From contig OZ231127.1 of assembly GCA_965153355.1 (NCBI GenBank), forward strand, positions 32,178,001 to 32,242,000: a DNA stretch of 64,000 nucleotides. Direction: 5' to 3'. Source of the DNA: Flaccisagitta enflata. Its lineage: Eukaryota > Chaetognatha > Sagittoidea > Aphragmophora. The notes below the pieces were generated by a model, which worked only from the letters and a program-made list of their open reading frames with translations, was not told the origin of the DNA and made no database searches. The position numbers and the translations under genes were made by a program. Shown one piece after another: positions 31,097-43,223 of this stretch (its first letter is position 1; every line of letters starts with the position of its first letter).

Positions 31097-32609
31097 TCTC
31101 TCTCCTCTCTTCCTCTTTTTTCTTCTTAATTTTTTTTCATTTTTACGATTCTGCTCTACATGTGGAGGATGAGGAGAAAGAAAGGAAAGAAAAGGGAAGA
31201 AGAGGAAGAGGCGAAAGATGAGGAGGGAAAGAGGGGAGAGAAGAAAGGTCCATCAAAACGATCTCCGACTTTTCTCTTATCAATTTCTCTCCTTTTGGTT
31301 CGAGCCGGTTATTGCGACTAATTTGATTTGCATAATAAAGGATGTGAGAAAAAGAAAAATTTACCCTCTTCATCTTCTCCGCTTTTCTTCCTTCTTTTAC
31401 TACTTCTTCTTCGTCTTCTCTAACGCCTTCTTCATTCCTCTCCATCATGATTGACTTTGCTCTATATATATTTTTTCTGCTAATTTACTTAAACAATGGC
31501 ACCAAAATGTCACTATACCCTTCACTCGATAAATACAAAGCTTTCATACGAAATCATGATTACGGATGAGCGTTTCGGGGATGCACGGAAAACGACTGAG
31601 CTAGATATGTTCGGCAGATAGAAAACGTTTATGGCCGGTCTACAAATGGTGAAAAACTCTGGACGGCCTTATGGTCCTCAACAGGTTATTCCATAGTGAA
31701 GGCACTCAAATGAATTGCAACCTCATTGGTATTTGATTCAATTAGTTGAATAAAATGCGCTTCGTGAATTGACGCTCAGTCATGATATTCACGTTCACTA
31801 CTTCAGCGTTGCTTAGAAAAATTTGAGCATTGCCTAAGCATCTTTAAGCAACGCTCAAGCATTTTACTAGCTATGGCTCCATGTTACGATGAGGTTAATA
31901 CACTTTCAATGGGCTTTTCAGTTTGACCACAAACTTCTTCACTGCAAATCGGTCGAAGGCCTCAGTTTCGCTTTCACTGCTGATAACACGTAATCTTGGT
32001 CAGCATTGATTTTATGTAACTCATTGGATCAGGCATTCATTACGCAGTATACCAAGTCCACTGCACAAACTCCCTCCACCCCCTTAACCATTTATGCCAA
32101 CGCATTGGGATTTAAACTGCGTCTCCCTCCATGTGGTATCATGATAGCAGCGAGGCTTCCGAAATTGATGTGGAATCAATTGGACCACTTTTCACTCTAA
32201 CGCCATGAGTTAAAGTAGGGTAATCAATCGAAAACGGCTAAAATGGTCAAAAATCCCTTTGCGCACATGGAATGACTCGTAATTACATGTATTGTAATAA
32301 TTAGAACCATAAATGACACTTTGGATAATTTTCATGGCCCCTATGTGACTGAATGTGAGTGGAATCCGCCAATCCTTTTCTGGCACTTTTTTTTTCCTCA
32401 GAAAAATTAGGCCTTACCGAGTTTCAAAACGCGTAGGTATGTGCGCGCGCACAGAAAAACCTTGCCAGGTCAGTAATTTTGATACTGGCTGACACGCTGG
32501 CACCAGTCAGTTTGCTAGAGAGAGTCGAAACATGAGTGTAATGGTCATATTTTGTGCCAAATTTAAAACTTCTTGTCAAAAAACTACACATAACTTGCTT
32601 CATCAGAAT

Positions 32610-32641
<32 letters not shown>

Positions 32642-33007
32642 GACAGAGACAGACAAAAGCAGTCAGAAACGGAGACAGACAGAGACAGGCAGAGACAGAC
32701 AGTGACAGACACAGACAGACACACAGACTCAGACTTCATTGAACCCTTTATAGGGGCGCATTCAAACTCTGCATTAAGGCCGAATAAACAGCAAACAATT
32801 TCTTTTGGGCGTCTGTCAAGCGTTTATTTTGAGCTCTTTGTTCAGCGAAATGTTCTGCAATCGCAAGGAGTCACCACCTCCAACACCCGACATCGATGGT
32901 GGCACTGGACGTTTAACAGCCTCAACAGCCGCCGCGTACACCAACTTCTGACTCAGGAAACTGTCAAGCTTTGCACCTTTATTCTTTTGAAGCAAGCCAT
33001 ACTTTTT

Positions 33008-33797
33008 AGTCGCGTGCTACGCGACTGTACACCCCACTATGTCGGTCCGTTGGTTGGTCGGTTCATCGGTTGGTTGGTTGTCCCCCCCTCAAATCCAGGT
33101 CTCGAGGCCCAAATTCCAGTCTCAAGGCCCAAATCCCAGTCTTGAGGCCCAAATCCCAGCCTCTTTCCTTCTCCTACGTCCCCCCCTCAAATCCCAGTCT
33201 CGAGGCCCAAATTCCAGTCTCAAGGCCCAAATCCCAGTCTTGAGGCCCAAATCCCAGCCTCAAGGCCCAAATCCTAGCCTCAAGGCCTAAATCCTAGCCT
33301 GGAGGCCCAGATTTCAGCGGTGAAGCCCAAATCTCAGCCTCAAGGTCAAAATCTCAGCCAAGAGGCCCAGATCCCGGCCTTGAGGCCCAAATCTCAGCCT
33401 CCAGGCTAGGATTTAGGACTTGAGGCTAGGATTTGGGCCTTGAGGCTGGGATTTGGGCCTCAAGACTGGGATTTGGGCCTTGAGACTGGAATTTGGGCCT
33501 CGAGACTGGGATTTGAGGGGGAGGGATGGAGGAGGAGGAGGAGAAAATCCCCCATATGTGTGAAAGCATAAGTCATCGACCCCTTTGGGGCCGCTGCCCT
33601 GCTCCGCCCTTAACTTCAACCACAACCAACTTAGGCAGGGCAGGGGTACCATCTAACGCTTTTGCGATTATTACTTTTTCGGCGTTTTTGAGCTTTTTGA
33701 GCATACGGCTCCTGCCCAGATGACCCAGTGACCTTTCCCAGCACAGCTCCTGCCCACCCGCACGCAACTAGGGTAGTCGTGCATTCGGCCTTGTTAT
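33008..33797 (+). mobile_element. Family H copy split by a nested family P element
   Basis: The family H left half is at 33008-33080 (hairpin AGTCGCGTGCTACGCGACT, then GTCGGTCCGTTGGTTGGTCG). Its right half is at about 33690-33797 (CTCCTGCCCACCCG, CGCAACTAGGGTAGTCGTG, TTCGGCCTTGTT). Between them lie family P arrays, the inverted end CCTTTGGGGCCGCTGCCC (to 33598) and the P tail GCAGGGGTACCATCTAACG (33639-33657). P therefore inserted into H. Confidence 0.7.
33183..33515. repeat. Inverted-repeat array of the family P unit
   Basis: Units of the form CCCAAATCCCAGTCTCGAGG on the left (to about 33300) are mirrored on the right (about 33411-33515) as CTCGAGACTGGGATTTG. The arms translate identically on opposite strands. 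A long hairpin is possible. Confidence 0.85.
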
Positions 33798-34344
33798 TAT
33801 TTATTCCGGCGTCGATGAATGTATGCTGAATAGATTTCATTAGGACGGTAAATTTTTGAAGGAAAATAAAGTGTTTCACCATTCCTTTTGCATCATTTTC
33901 TGGACAATAATGCTGAAAGAATGCTTTCATAGGACAAATTGTCTCTGAAGATACTGTATACAATTTTATCATATTCTGACTTCAAAAGTAATTTTAACTA
34001 AGCAATTTATATGAGAAAAGCAAGTAAATCAAAGTTTGATGAAATTTTGCTTTTTTTTTTTTTTTTTTTTTTTTTGAATATTTTTTGTTTTGTTCTTGCT
34101 GTTGAAATTCTGAAACTCTCTAATGAAGAAATTTTGCATTTTCAAAAACAATACTCTCCGTAATCGATTTTGGAAGAGAACTATGTCTTTTATTTTCTCA
34201 TTTTCTTCATTTTTTTATACAATCTTAGTCTGAATGTTAGAATGTCAGTTACCAAAAATCAAATTTTCAATAACTTGCATTATGTGTTCTTTATAAATTT
34301 TAGCTATATTTGGTTTTATTTTATGCTTGAATGCAAGTTATGCT

Positions 34345-34397
34345 ATACGGATGGACGGACCGAGAAAGCAAGGTGTAGAGTTGCGTAACACGCGACT
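34345..34397 (-). repeat. Family H fragment
   Basis: The reverse complement reads AGTCGCGTGTTACGCAACT, then CTCGGTCCGTCCATCCG: hairpin and GTCC block only. The flanks 33800-34340 and 34400-34890 are AT-rich with no gene seen. Confidence 0.65.
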
Positions 34398-34893
34398 TAA
34401 AAAAAAATCAGCTTCTGTATCAACGCAAAAATCGTTCGCGTCAGATCTTTGCTTTGATTCCATGGTGATATTTACCCTCTTTCTACTTCAGACCAAGGCT
34501 TACGTAAACGCTGCTAGCTATCGTCAGTATCGCCGAAAATATTTTTTGAAAATAGATTTGAATTCAGAATTGTGAGTTCTACACGGTGATTATGCGTAGT
34601 TAAGCGAATCTGCCTTAGTATGAGCTTAGGGGATGGTATTCCGACAGCTTATGAGTTTTCTACAAAATGTAATGATTTTCAGCACAAAAAAAAAACACAG
34701 TAGTTGATGAATATGACCTAGTATGACAGTCTCAAATAATAATCAAATCATATTTTGATTGTTTTCAGTCATATGTTCCATCCGATGAGCGATTAAGAAT
34801 TTTCCGCCATCTTTTTTTCCCCTCCAATTCTCTCACGATCGCTGCAGTTTAGTAGCCTAGTTAAAGAGACGTTAACAGAGCGAAAATAGTGGA

Positions 34894-35054
<161 letters not shown>

Positions 35055-35305
35055 AGAAAGAAAGTAGAAAGGAATGAAGGAAGAATGGCAACGACGGGAC
35101 GGCCCTCATCACGGTTTTCTGTTATCAGTGACCCTGATGACAAGTCTGACCGTTTCAACGCGTCTCAACTTTACAATAGAAATGTAACATCATGGAGGTC
35201 GATCAGGATTACCAAATTGTCGTCCTGTCATTAACATCGAGCCCCAGAATAAAACTTTGCAAATACTGTGCGCAAGGGTTGAAGTCATGCGAATAACAAC
35301 ACGTC

Positions 35306-35306
<1 letters not shown>

Positions 35307-35401
<95 letters not shown>

Positions 35402-35417
35402 AACAACAACAACAACT

Positions 35418-35500
<83 letters not shown>
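35307..35500. repeat. (CAA)n microsatellite
   Basis: About 64 CAA units with two TAA/CTA interruptions near 35400 and 35416. Confidence 0.97.
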
Positions 35501-35635
35501 AATAACAGTGACGACGTAGACAGTAAACAAAAACAAAAAACAAAAACCAAAACAACAATTGACTCTACAAACGTAATCATCAAGGGGAAGACGGAAGCAA
35601 CGTCAAGATCACCAACAACAAATAAAAACGTGACA

Positions 35636-35805
<170 letters not shown>

Positions 35806-36293
35806 TTTGGATGTAATTCCCTTCATGGTCCGTTGACGCAGATTTCCTGCCGTTCAATTTCATTTTAGAAGGTCAAAATAGGTAAAGTTAGGTTAAAAGC
35901 TAATTTGTTACATCGCTTGGAATGTTTGCGCCCTGTTTTTCGGTTGCCTTCACGGTAGCTTTGGTACACGGCGTTGGTGGTAAAGGATTATACGAGATTG
36001 AATCATTTTTCCATTTGGATTAAAAGTCAGTCGGAAATTAAGCAGATCCAATTCTGGGGCCCTGTTTTGATGCTTACAAAATTTAGATAAGATGTTTATT
36101 TTGTTAGAGAACGTGAATCATGATGTAATGACGATATGATCTGTGTTAGATTGCAAGAACTTTTCTCGAAGGAGGCTTTTTTTGGTAACAATGACCATGA
36201 ACAGCATTTTGGTGATGGTAATTTTCAGTTGTTAAGGCAGCCATCTCAAAGCTCTTCTCCGACCATGCCACAGTGGTAGGGCTAAAATGGTTA

Positions 36294-36878
36294 ACACCTG
36301 TCCAGATATTATTGTCCCAAAATCAAACTACTGTCCAATCAAAACGGGGATATTTAGCAACATGCAGATTTTTTCACTGGTTAGAGCTTGAAAAAGTCTT
36401 CATTTTGCTCATGAATTTTGCCTGGATTGCTTCATACAAAATTGAATAAGATCAAAAACAGTAAAAACATTGCCCTTATAAATCATCGCAAAATTACCAG
36501 AAAAACCAAATCAACTTCAGATTATTACCAAATCTGCATAAAGATAGATACTCAGATGCGGATTTCACGGCTAAAAAGCCTTTGAAAAGTTCTTCAATTT
36601 GCCCATGGATTTTAATGGATTTCTCAAAGGTGAACCCTTTCAAAATTCCAACCAAAGTTATAGAAAGATTTATACTTGGGTGTTGCTGGCTAGTGGTCAA
36701 GGGGTGATTAAATTGATATGAAGCAACCAAAATGGGATAAAATACAAAAAACAATGTAAAACATACTAGGAAATACTCATCTGACATCAAATAACAGAGA
36801 TGTATATTGTTACTCACCAGCAGTAGTAAGGCATCTAAAGTTGTGACACTACTGGGACAATAATATCCGGACAGGTGT
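36294..36878. mobile_element. Inverted-repeat DNA element, 585 bp
   Basis: Ends ACACCTGTCCAGATATTATTG and, inverted, ACACCTGTCCGGATATTATTG match for 24 of 25 bases including GTCCCA. TA flanks both (36292-36293, 36879-36880). Read one base in, the ends are CAC...GTG with near-duplicate flanks TTAA/TTAC, so a CAC-type element is the alternative. No transposase frame inside. Confidence 0.72.
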
Positions 36879-37318
36879 TACTATCAATTGATTGTAAGCG
36901 TGCCATGTTTGATTTGCGCGCTTCAGCGCTTGCATGTTATGTGTGAGAAGGGAAGAGATTACGACTCAACATTTCTAAAATTCGTTCGAACATCTTACAG
37001 GTGATGATTCTGTAAATAACGACTTTGTCATATGAATGTGGATCAATTGAAGATAGAAATGGATAGGTAGAAAAACAAAATCACGTCTATTTATTGACAA
37101 ACGAAAGGCGCGCCATATGACAACATGGAAAAAAATGTTAACACCATCAACTTAAATAACGTTAGTGAAGGAACACAGATAGGTAGATGTTGATAGTCAT
37201 AAACCTGCATTCTTTTTCTCAAAAGTTTAAACGTGATTTACGATCTGCAAACCCTCCCTTTTTGTATTTTTGGATTTTGGTATTTTATGGTCACTCATGA
37301 ATCTGAGACGCTTTTTGG

Positions 37319-38095
37319 GCAGCGGCCCCGAAGGGGACGAAGTCCTGTAGAACACAGGGGGAATCTGTCCGTCCGTCCGTCCGTACGTCCGTACGTCCGT
37401 ACGTCCGTCCCCCCCACCCCATTCTCAGGGCTTTGTCTCCTTTGGGGCCCAAATCCAAGCAAAATGGCCCAAATCCAAGCAAAATGGCCCAAATCCAAGC
37501 AAACTGGCTAAATTCTGGCTAGAAAACCTGAATTTTGGTTAAAATTCTATCATTTTGGCCCCTAAGATCTAGATCCTGGTTTCTAATACCCAGATTCTGG
37601 CCTCTAAAACCCTAATCCTAGCCTCAGAGATCTAGATCTTGATCTCTGTGACCCAGATTCTGGCCCCCAGGACCCAGGATTTGGCCTCAAGGCCATAAAT
37701 CCTGGCCTCAGAGACCCAAATCCTGGCCTCAGAGACTCCAACCCTGGCCTCTGAGACCCAGATTCTGGCCTCAGAGACCTAGATCCTGGCCTGCTCCCCC
37801 TCAACTTAACCTACAAACTTCTCAAGAAGAGCAGGGGTACCCTTGTCCATATACTGCCTTTTGTCATTTCTCCATGTTATTCAATGAGAGTTTGAATAAC
37901 AGGGCTTCCTAGACAAAAGGAAGGCTGAGAGAAGGAGGGACGGACGGATGGACGGACGGACAGATTCCCCCTGTGTTCTACAGGACTTCGTCCCCTTCGG
38001 GGCCGCTGCCCTGCTCCCCCTCAACCTAAATCACATACTACTCAAGCAGGGCACGGGTACCGCTGACCACTTACTGCCTTTGGGCTGCTATTTTT
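37319..38095 (+). mobile_element. Family P element, best-preserved copy
   Basis: The left end GGGCAGCGGCCCCGAAGG (37319) and right inverted end (to 38011) match for about 60 bp, through GTCCTGTAGAACACAGGGG into GTCCGTCC text. The interior has AAATCCAAGCAAAATGGCCC units and CCTGGCCTCAGAGACC units. The one-sided tail runs 38012-38095, with GCACGGGTACCGCTGACCA. An internal second tail-like piece is near 37830. Non-coding. Confidence 0.8.
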
Positions 38096-38203
38096 TTCTA
38101 AGTTGACTCCGCGAAGAAGACAAAAACAACAATGAACAACAATGACAACGAAGACAATTGGAGTCAATATTTTGATCGACAACTCCGTCATCGTGACGCA
38201 ACG

Positions 38204-38485
<282 letters not shown>

Positions 38486-39690
38486 CCATAAGAAAGACAG
38501 TTTTGTTTGTACATGTTCGCGATGGACATAACAAGGCCACATCATCATACACCTAGAGGCGACTTCACAGAATGTTTCGCTTCTTTTTTTTTCTCACCTT
38601 TGACGTTATGGAAGATTGACGGAGGTCCCTCGCTGAAATTTCCCGCTCGACCTGCGACGTGACGTCCTGACGGCCCTTTTCATAACCCACAATCCCAAGC
38701 TGTCATTTTCGTCACCACCAACATTGACACCTTTGTCCATCGCCAAAATTGTCACCTTTGTCACAGCCGTCGTTTTCATCGTCGTTTTTCGGTTTCGTTC
38801 ATTTTTGGCGTCCCAGTCCTCAACTTTGCACTGTGGGGCTTGTGGGCCCAGATCACAACTTTTTATAAAAGGGATGGTTTGTACGATTCAGTCCATACTT
38901 ATTGTCAAATGAATGGTTTTGAAGTTGTCATGGTTATATGAAGATGATATTGAAGTGTATAATGCATAATATGCATACACAGTTGGGTTTCCCTAGAGCG
39001 TATGCCAAGGGACTGGGTCAAATAAAGCCTTATTATTAATCTAATATATTAGTAATATAGAAATGACAACAAAATCTTTCAAGGAACAGCAAGTTGTATG
39101 CCTTAATGGCGGGTGCGCTAAAGCGATGATTCATTGCACCTTCCACTTTACATCATGAAAATCGCTCTAACTGTATAAATAAGATCAAGCGCCTATTTTT
39201 ACCAATGAAGTAAATAGAAATATGCATTGCGAATGCCTCATATTTTTGTCCAACAGTGCCCACAGTGCATTGGCTATCAACGTCGTCGTCATCATCGTCG
39301 CAATGGACGCTGTCGTAATCGCGGTGTAGTCACAACCGGCTCTTTTGTCTCCCGTCGTTTGCATTGTTTTCCCGTTCAACCAAAATAAAAAGCTTTTTTT
39401 TTTTCACCCCAAAAGAGAGACGGGGAGATTTTGCGTCATGACACCTCGATTTTGAGATATGGGAACCATTGAGATAAGAAGTCGCTAGGATGTCAAATGG
39501 AGGTGAACGGGGAGAATGGAAGGGAAGGCAGATAAAACGATAAGGTAGAAAAAACAGGGACGAATGATAGACTAGGTTACTAAAGAAAAATATCAAAATT
39601 TTCCGTTGTGTAACTTCTTCAAACTCCCTTTAAATAAACGTTAATTCCCTTCAAAGATTTTATTTCATCTTATATGCTAGCTATATACTA

Positions 39691-40280
39691 TCTAGAAAAA
39701 AAAGTATATCTACACCTTCTTTTAAGGATATCTCCGCTTCTAGAAATGCTAGATAGATTTTTAAAAAAACAAATTGAACTTCATTAAAAAATCTTCAAAA
39801 TGAGTCCAATCTGGTCAGTGTATCTTAAACGGCAGAAATTACAAGCAAAAATGTAAAAGACATTCATTTTCAAAATAAAAAAAATGTAAAAGACAGCAGA
39901 ATGCAAAAATTATAAACCGCTTTAAATCAACATATCTCCACTTCCAGAGCAGCTAGTACAATTTTTAAAAAAACAAAATTATCTACATCAAAAAATCTAG
40001 AAGATGAACTTATCCTGGTTTCTTTGATTTTGTACGTTTGGAAATGGCAGATTTAAATATAAACTTCTTCCCAAATTGTAAATTTGCCTATGAGTGATAA
40101 CACCATATCCTCTATGATAACTTAGAACGGCTTTAGATATTGCTTCCAAAAACTTTCATCAGAATTTTTAGTTAAAGATCAAGTTAGTTTTTACATCAAC
40201 ACTTTTTGTATAATGATTAAATGAATATTAGGTCACTAAATTGTATTGTATCCCAGGTGTAGATATACTTTTTTCCTAGG
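39691..40280. mobile_element. TA-flanked inverted-repeat element, 590 bp
   Basis: Ends TCTAGAAAAAAAAGTATATC and, inverted, CCTAGGAAAAAAGTATATC, both continuing TACACCT. TA flanks both (39689-39690, 40281-40282). The interior is AT-rich with two ATATCTCCRCTTC blocks and no protein. Confidence 0.72.
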
Positions 40281-40346
40281 TAATAGAAATCTGTTTACGA
40301 CGAAATATCTTCCTGATCCGTTGAAGTTCATTGTAATCATCTTAAC

Positions 40347-40510
40347 AGTTGAGCCCCGCAGTAACGATAGTCAAAGAAACAAAGAAAAAATCTATACATG
40401 AATTTCCGTTACTGCCAATACAAGAAATACAAAGCATCACATCAATGGACTGAGAGTTAATATTCACTGAAGGCGGATTTCTGTTACTCTCGGATCCGTA
40501 ACTATACCTT
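40347..40510 (+). repeat. Family T repeat (CAGTTGA...CCCCGC)
   Basis: Starts CAGTTGAGCCCCGCAGTAACG, contains TTTCCGTTACTGCCAATA and ends GGATTTCTGTTACTCTCGG. The same order occurs at 62606-62765. The start resembles pogo/Tigger-type termini; this is an inference. Confidence 0.55.
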
Positions 40511-40548
40511 TTTCATTTTTTTCTTCATTTCGAACGTTGTCGATAAGT

Positions 40549-40551
<3 letters not shown>

Positions 40552-40642
<91 letters not shown>
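40552..40642. repeat. (TC)n microsatellite
   Basis: About 45 units; a GA tract of opposite orientation follows at 40728-40762. Confidence 0.97.
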
Positions 40643-40646
<4 letters not shown>

Positions 40647-40724
40647 CTCTCTCTCTCTTCTTTTCATCCTTCAATGATCTGTCAAGTCCTTGGATCACAC
40701 AAAAACTGTGAATAGAAACGGTCG

Positions 40725-40764
<40 letters not shown>

Positions 40765-41089
40765 GAGAGAAAAGAGATTCTAAGTCCATAGAATAGTGGC
40801 ATAAACACATCAGCGTCATTGGGCCTTCATATAACGTCACCTGGAGTTTGTGTGTTTATGCAAATGAGGGCGAGAAAGAGAGAGAGAGAGAGAGAAAAAA
40901 GAAAGAATTTTCGTCCCGACGCGGCCGAGGATCAAGAAGGCGAGAAAACAAGTCGGGTCAAATTTGCCGAGACCATCGCAATATGCTTCATTATCATATT
41001 CTTTTCAGCCCGTTTGCAGCTTGCCTCCTTTCCTCTCTTTCCTTCCTATCTCTCTCTCTCTCTCTGTTGCCTTCTGTCCTCTCTCTCTC

Positions 41090-41091
<2 letters not shown>

Positions 41092-41180
<89 letters not shown>
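41092..41180. repeat. (TC)n microsatellite
   Basis: Ends in a T11 run. 41200-42170 is free of recognisable genes; a CG-rich CGCGCG patch lies at 41845. Confidence 0.97.
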
Positions 41181-41188
<8 letters not shown>

Positions 41189-42177
41189 TTTCTCTCTCTC
41201 TCTCCTTATCATTTAGGCACCCGAATGTACCCACGGTGTACCTGTGCGTTTGTGTTTCCGGTTTTCCCTTGCTATGTCCTATCTCCTTCTTCATCTCCTA
41301 TCTCCCACTACCGCTTCTCGCTCTCCACTCACTCCGGTCGCTTCATATCATCTTTGTAGCGACGCTCGAAATTTCTTGACGTTTTTGATTCCCTAGATCG
41401 CTTTGAATGAAAATGAAATGGTAAAAAAAATCACAGGTTTAGGTATAATTCTTTTTGGAGATTTCTTTACCGACACTGCACAATGGTACATATTTAAGCT
41501 CGTGAAATACAAAGATTGCTATTGAGTGAGAGAGTTAGAAAGCGAAAGACATAAATCATAAAAATTATGTAAAGAAATTTCAAAAAAGAAATAACACATA
41601 ATATGAATGAAAACCTTTCCTCGTTTTTTTTTCTCCTTCGCGCGCGACCGGGCGAGCGTGCGCGTGCGCTCGCTTTTGCAAGAAAAGAGATAAGTTATTT
41701 TCCTTTTTCGATTCGTTTTTCTGTTGGGATTTTCGGAATCTTCTTTCCATTATCTCTAGTTTTGGCCAAAATCTGCAATGCTAATGAGGAGCGAGGGACC
41801 TTGCCTTCAGAGAGAAAAAGAAAAGAGGAAAAGGAGGAAATAAACGCGCGCGCGCGGGAGACAAAAAAAGATGGAGAGGGGGATGTGGAGAGAGACAAGA
41901 TGGTCTTTGTGGAATGTGGATACGAAATTTGGATTCATGCACGTGGGAAAAAGATGCGTGGGGGTGTAGGGGGGGGGGGGTTGGGGTAGTAGATCGAAAT
42001 ATTATCTTTTTAGAAACAAGAAAAGGGATTAGAACGGTCTATTCAAAAAGGAGAGATAAAGTCCAATGCCCCAAGAAGCTGAGATAGCCTAGGTAGAAGG
42101 TGTAGACCTGTGGACTTCTTCCTTTCAGAGGGCAAAAAAACGGTGGATCTGCCAGGTTGATTTTAGTTATGGTGCTT

Positions 42178-42219
42178 GGTTTAACCCGTCGACGACTTCC
42201 AGGGAAGATGGAGAGGATG
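42178..42219. repeat. 42-bp motif shared with 52152-52192
   Basis: GGTTTAACCCGTCGACGAC, then TTCCAGGGAARATGGAGAGGAT occurs here and immediately after the 71-bp array, with one difference. The flanks differ. TGATGGGAAATAAGT just downstream (about 42232) also matches the complement of the 71-bp unit. Confidence 0.7.
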
Positions 42220-42992
42220 CACAGAGAGCCGTGATGGGAAATAAGTAATAGATGTGACTTTTTAAATCTTACTACAATGATGCGTTTTTCCCCTTCTACT
42301 AACCCTATATGGTTCATAACTGAAGAAAAAAATGTTTCGAAATTATATTAAGCATAAAAATAATACTTAAAACACTATATAAAATACATAGAAAATATAT
42401 AGATTCACAAAAGTTTACCGTTTTTCTAGAGTTGCGCGCTTTGCGCATTGGCGGTAGCTTTGAATCCTCCGTAACCGGAACGCGGAGCTAAATCTAATGC
42501 GCGCAATTGCGCTTTTGAGTCTAAGCTGAGAACGAGACTGATTCCTCATTACGCGAGTATACAAATTAGCCCAAGATATCCATTCCTCCATTTCTAATAT
42601 AAGGCTTCACAATCATAAATAAACGTTGAAACATGATAAAGAACTCGGCCGAATACAATTTCCGAGTCCCACTTCCTCTTTTCCTGATGACGATTTGTTA
42701 CGAGTGCCTTTTGTTCTTCCTGGAGTGACTGCCTCTGTTTCCATGACAACCAGTGAACACAAGTTATACGACTAGCGGTGATTTTTCTTGAATTTCCGTC
42801 TAATTTTTGCCAGAATTTACGGAATTAAGAGAAATACTACGAAAATCATCACTCTCACTTTGTTTTTACCTCGCGAATTCATTATTTTAGTCACATAAAC
42901 CGGTGCAGTGATAAATAGATTCACCTATTAAGTAATAACATTTGAAGTTGCCCGTTTTTTTGTGTGTGTCAGTTGTCTATTTGGTAATTTTT

Positions 42993-43137
42993 AGTTGCGG
43001 ACCCGCAACCCCAAGCCTTGTGTTGGTTGGTCGGTCTGTTGGTTGGTCCGACGTTTTTTAAATTGCAAGTTGTTTTTGCATTACTGCCCCTGCCTAGCCG
43101 TCCGCAACTAGGGTTCCGTAATCAGCCTTGTTCTGAA
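42993..43137 (+). repeat. Family H copy upstream of the RAG1-like gene
   Basis: Hairpin AGTTGCGGACCCGCAACC, GGTTGGTCGGTCTGTTGG, ACTGCCCCTGCCTAGCC, then GTCCGCAACT and AATCAGCCTTGTT. It ends about 85 bp before the transposase ATG. Confidence 0.8.
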
Positions 43138-43223
43138 TATACGTGCCAGCGGCTCTTTAGTCTGTAATACACTGTCCGGCAACTTGTATTGTCCGTGTAT
43201 CTGCTCTGACCTTGCTGTTTAAA

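Noticed and set aside
38980-39060. Possible LINE 3' end (GGTCAAATAAAGCCTTATTATTAAT)
   Set aside because: An AATAAA-like signal with TTATTA tail, but no coding remnant upstream to support it.
41603-41989. 128-codon plus-strand frame
   Set aside because: Low-complexity Arg/Glu/Lys ending in a G-run; no domain.
42039-42317. 92-codon minus-strand frame sharing SIFPGSRRRVKP with a frame at 52.2 kb
   Set aside because: The shared peptide is just the 42-bp repeated motif; the flanks do not align.
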